22,500 nucleotides of DNA from Tubiluchus corallicola (lineage: Eukaryota; Priapulida; Priapulimorpha; Priapulimorphida; Tubiluchidae): positions 1 to 22,500 of the forward strand of contig JAQGDQ010001536.1 in assembly GCA_030141605.1 (NCBI GenBank). The letters run 5' to 3'. A program made the translations under genes and the position numbers. This document shows positions 19,163-22,500 of the stretch, piece after piece. Position 1 is the stretch's first letter. The number at the start of each line of letters is the position of its first letter. Below the pieces are notes generated by a model. It ran no database searches and was not told the origin of the DNA. It saw nothing but the letters and a program-made list of their open reading frames with translations.

Positions 19163-19992
19163 CTGAAAACATTAATTTGATTAATATAGTTTTTCCAATA
19201 GCATTGACGAAATTGGTGCCGAGATTTCACTGGTCAAGATGGTAGATGGTCAAGATTTGTAAAATAGCAATGCTCCACCTTCAAATTGTAAGTCATTTTT
19301 TTAAGTCATTTATTTCACCTTACACATTTACAATGGTTACATGTACAATATCTAGTGAAAGGGCATACAATGGATATAACACAAATAAGAAATACTGCAC
19401 AGGAAAAGCCTCAAACACTGTTCACTTATACACGAAGGTAAATGTGTTGCGGGCAATCAAAAAGCAGGACTTGTTAGATTGTCTCACACAGTGAAAGAAA
19501 AAAAAAGTAATGGAGATAATCTGAAAATTTAAAGTGAATCGTGATAAAAAAAACATTAGTGCTTAAAATGGAATGATGTAATGAATGAAGCTCATATATG
19601 GGATGATATAAAAGATAGAAAGACTATTATTTTTTAATAGTAATAAACAGAGACAAAGAGGTGTCTATTGAAAGGCAGAAACAAGCAGGACTCAGACTGT
19701 ATTGAACTTTTAGGTTTTTAATGGATTTGATTTAGCATACGCGATTCTCAGTATGCTCGTTTCCAAATGTTCAATGCTTATTTTTTAATGTTAAATCTCT
19801 TCCTTAGACGTATTAGTCTTATATTTCTCAAAAAAGGAATTACAAGTTAGTATATACGTTATTATAATTTGTATAAGATATTTTGCACGCTCATATGATG
19901 TGATAAATGATAACTAAACACCCATGTTTGTTGGATTTCAAACACTGAACAATGTACTAATGCTTAGAAATGGTTGATTGTTGACTTGCCCG
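19163..19992 (-). other. Intron, no gene seen
   Basis: AT-rich unique sequence between LRR exon B and the TA repeat. An 82-codon plus-strand open frame at 19246-19494 has no recognisable features and is probably chance. Confidence 0.45.

Positions 19993-20060
<68 letters not shown>
19993..20060. repeat. (TA)n microsatellite
   Basis: About 68 bp of nearly pure TA next to a LINE-like 3' end, matching the arrangement at 13066-13086. Confidence 0.93.
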
Positions 20061-20066
<6 letters not shown>

Positions 20067-20470
20067 ATTAATTTTTTATTTGTCATTAAAATGGCTTACT
20101 CATTATAATAAAATCGAGTAATCCTCACCGTAATGTTAAAATAACAACACTGTTCAAGACAAATGCGTCCAGTGCATACTAAAAAAAAGTAAAGTGCAAA
20201 ACTAAGGTCTAATTATATACAATAAATGAACATATTTACAAACACAATATTAAAATATTTTCACAAAACAATATTACAAAAGTACATTAAATTTTACATG
20301 ACATATTTTACACTATATATACATTTGACATGACACAATTAACAGAAACATGCTTTACATTACATAAATTTCACTCATTACATTTACACCATTTATACAT
20401 TTGACATTACAAAACTAACATAACACGTATTACATTACATAATTTTTTTTAAATTAAAAACAAAAGTTAG
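20061..20470 (-). mobile_element. Probable LINE 3' UTR, same family as 13087-13755
   Basis: After the TA run, TTTTATTTGTCATTAAAA parallels CTTTATTTGCCATTAAAA at 13088, CAAATGCGTCCAGTGCA parallels CAAATGCGTCAGTGCA, and ACATATTTACAA recurs at matching distance. No reverse-transcriptase frame remains, so it is a short or old copy; the right boundary is a guess. Repeats of ACATTTGACAT/TTACATTACAT follow. Confidence 0.5.
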
Positions 20471-21426
20471 AGAGCGACAGTGGACTAATAAAAATGATTT
20501 AAAAGGGTATCGGTGTTATTAATCAGTATCATTTTTCAATACTCCACCTATTCGTTTCGACTTGATAATAAGAATGAAAAATAAATGTGCATCATGCAGA
20601 CAGTTTCACGGAAAACCTAATAAGTGAGCAAATTATGTCTGTAATAAATAGATTCACTTGGTCTTAAATTCAAATGGTCTTTTCATCGTTTCTCTCGGAA
20701 TTTGTCAACTGGCATCAACTGGACGTAGACAGATCTTTTCAAGATCTTTTGATGTCTCTTAAGATCTGGCAACATCAAGTTGGTTCTGCTTGATAAAGTC
20801 CGTGTGTGAGGGACTAAAACTTCAACATAAAATGAATATTATTTTTAAGATTTAAGGCTCATCTTGATGTCTAGTTATTGCACTAACTGTACTGGAAATT
20901 TTGCATTGGTGTGCTCGGCGGCCTTCGCTCGTTGTTGGCCACCTTGTGGTGATTTTAGGCCTAATCACGTGATCAATTTGATCTGGGTCAGAGGCCTAGT
21001 GTGAAGTGAAGACGTGTCATAAGTTGATAAGATATTGTCGTTATCTGTTTACAATTGCTCATGATTTGGGGCTAATAACGTATGTATATCCTCTAATTAC
21101 TTTAAAAAACTTTTAAATTTACTTTAAAAGTAACAGCTAGGTATTAATTAGTACGACAGTGCAGTGTATAACTCTTGATTATGTAAAATTGACTTTTGGC
21201 TATTGTTATTTTTTGTTTATTTGTTATTTTTTGGAACTAATTTCTTATGTTTAGATGGAATGACGTGTTTTGGCAACTAAAAAGCAAAGAAAGAGCAAAA
21301 TTTAATCGAGCTTCGAATTTGGTTTTGAAAGCCCCAACACTAACGTTTTTAAACGTTTTTCAAATTAGCAAAACGAAAACATGCTGCAAATTCATCTGTT
21401 GACATAATGACAAAATTTATATTTAC
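20471..21426 (-). other. Intron, no gene seen
   Basis: Mostly unique sequence between the LINE relic and LRR exon A. A GC-richer patch near 20910-21000 and a cluster of AGATCTTTT/AAGATCT words near 20730-20770 are the only notable parts. Confidence 0.4.
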
Positions 21427-22164
21427 CTGTTAACACTATCGTCACATTTTTTACTGGCATGCCTCCCCAAAATTCAGGCCTGTTCAGTCGTTCAATTGCA
21501 GCGTTGTTTTGCACTAGGAGAACATTTAAGAAAGGATTCGTTGAAAAGTCCAATTCTAACGAAGCCAGCAGAGGATTATCAACAATTTGCAGTGATATCA
21601 AATCATACTGATTGGCAAAAGCTCTTGGATGAATGGACCTAAGTTTCGTGTTTCCTTTTACCACAACTGACTGTTCCACTATGCCATGTATAGCCTCTTC
21701 TCTGACACTTTTTAAATTTGTTTCCTCAAAATGCACTTCTCTGATCAACAGACCCGAAAGAAAATCATCTGGCAAATCCTCGTCTAAATAATGGAAGAGG
21801 TTAAAGCGGGATATGCTGCCCCGCAGAGCAGAAGCTAATGCCACAAGTTCGTGTTTAGCTAGGTTAGTACAAGTAACGTCACAAGAACCATCAGTCCAGC
21901 CGTAGTTTTCTTCATAGGAACATTGCGAGACTTTTAGTTCGTCTGGAATGCTCTTGCATGAGAAACCAGAGAAAGTTGTCGTCGTTGTTACAATTGCTGT
22001 CTTATCTGTCAGCTGATGACTTGCCATCGTGTTAGACGGTGAACAATCCAAGAAATCGCTTATCGAAGCGTCTTGCACTTGAGGTTGGTGACAATCTACA
22101 GTCGACTGATACCAGCTTTCATTCTTTGTCCAAATCAACCGACAGTCACAAATTAGACTATTGC
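21427..22164 (-). CDS. LRR exon A (246 codons, phase 1-1)
   Basis: Bounded by TTTCAG|GCAATA and ACAG|GTAAATATA. It is the most 5' unit visible. After the split Gly it reads NSLICDCRLIWTKNESW, with cap cysteines intact, the linker DCSPSNTMASHQLTDKTA and a short Thr run. N cap is CKSIPDELKVSQC...CDVTC. LRRs include IHPRAFANQYDL and VDNPLLASLELDFSTNPFLN, ending KNVTIVLTG. It begins with a C-terminal cap, so at least one further LRR-bearing exon, and the signal peptide, must lie beyond the right edge of the window. It is nearly collinear with exon D, same length, with differences spread along it. Confidence 0.85.
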
Positions 22165-22500
22165 CTGAAATATAATTCAGTTTTATTCATCTCTGTTTTG
22201 TTGATTCTTTTTTGGTGATTTGCGACCGACACATTGTGGCAAATTCCGTCTCTGGTTGAGACGTGGATTTTTGCCAATTTTTTGATGTTGAAGAAGATTT
22301 GTTTTGCAAGCAAATATTTTAACACCATGCACATGCGCAGTTGGACGTTTCATTTCATTGCATTTTATCATTATCACCTCACCGTTTTTTTTAATTTTTT
22401 TTATAATTTTTAGCTTTTTTTCTTCTATTCTACTTACATTACTTACTTACACCCTCATTTTACCTTCATGTCGTCTCTTTTCATTGTCCATCTCTTTTAT
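22165..22500 (-). other. Intron to window edge, no feature seen
   Basis: T-rich sequence upstream of LRR exon A. A 64-codon minus-strand frame at 22183-22377 is basic, unremarkable and has no splice context. Confidence 0.4.

Noticed and set aside
19246-19494. 82-codon plus-strand open frame
   Set aside because: No recognisable motif, promoter or splice context; within the length expected by chance in this AT-rich intron.

Overview
The window looks like intron-rich, AT-rich, repeat-dense genomic DNA from an invertebrate animal. Split genes with GT..AG introns, LINE, SINE and hAT relics and long simple repeats rule out a prokaryote. The leucine-rich-repeat (LRR) proteins loosely recall LRR proteins common in arthropods, especially crustaceans, but I cannot fix the phylum from sequence alone.

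Main content (minus strand, about 22.2 kb down to 5.4 kb): a run of exons of one LRR gene or gene cluster. Six intact internal exons (21427-22164, 18443-19162, 15055-15750, 12315-13052, 10966-11694, 8275-9021) are 232-249 codons long. All start and end in phase 1, so any one can be spliced to any other in frame. Each begins with the C-terminal cap (LRRCT) that completes the LRR domain of the preceding exon, then has a Thr-rich linker, a four-cysteine N-terminal cap and a run of LRRs ending just short of its own cap. Two near-identical terminal exons follow (6681-7369 and 5437-6124). Each gives a cap, a mucin-like Thr stalk, a polybasic stretch, one transmembrane helix and an acidic tail. The second carries a one-base frameshift before the membrane helix. 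The 5' end of the gene (signal peptide) lies beyond the right edge. The exons either join into one long multi-LRR receptor or serve as a pool of alternative ectodomains; sequence alone does not decide. A decayed exon copy, further interrupted by a hAT insertion, lies near 14.4 kb.

The introns are filled with very different tandem repeats: a 59-bp minisatellite around the terminal exons whose unit copies their 3' splice site, a 46-bp satellite with a perfect palindrome, long (ATGT)n, (ATT)n, (TA)n and pentanucleotide tracts, and a CA-rich composite satellite. They also hold MITEs and 5'-truncated LINEs.

Left part (1-3.8 kb): a LINE fragment, then a small plus-strand gene (coding exons 1486-1541, 2800-3028 and 3115-3303; 157 residues, function unknown) with promoter-like motifs upstream and a tRNA-derived SINE and a 30-bp minisatellite in its introns. 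It converges on the LRR gene. A hAT-type MITE lies just downstream of its stop.
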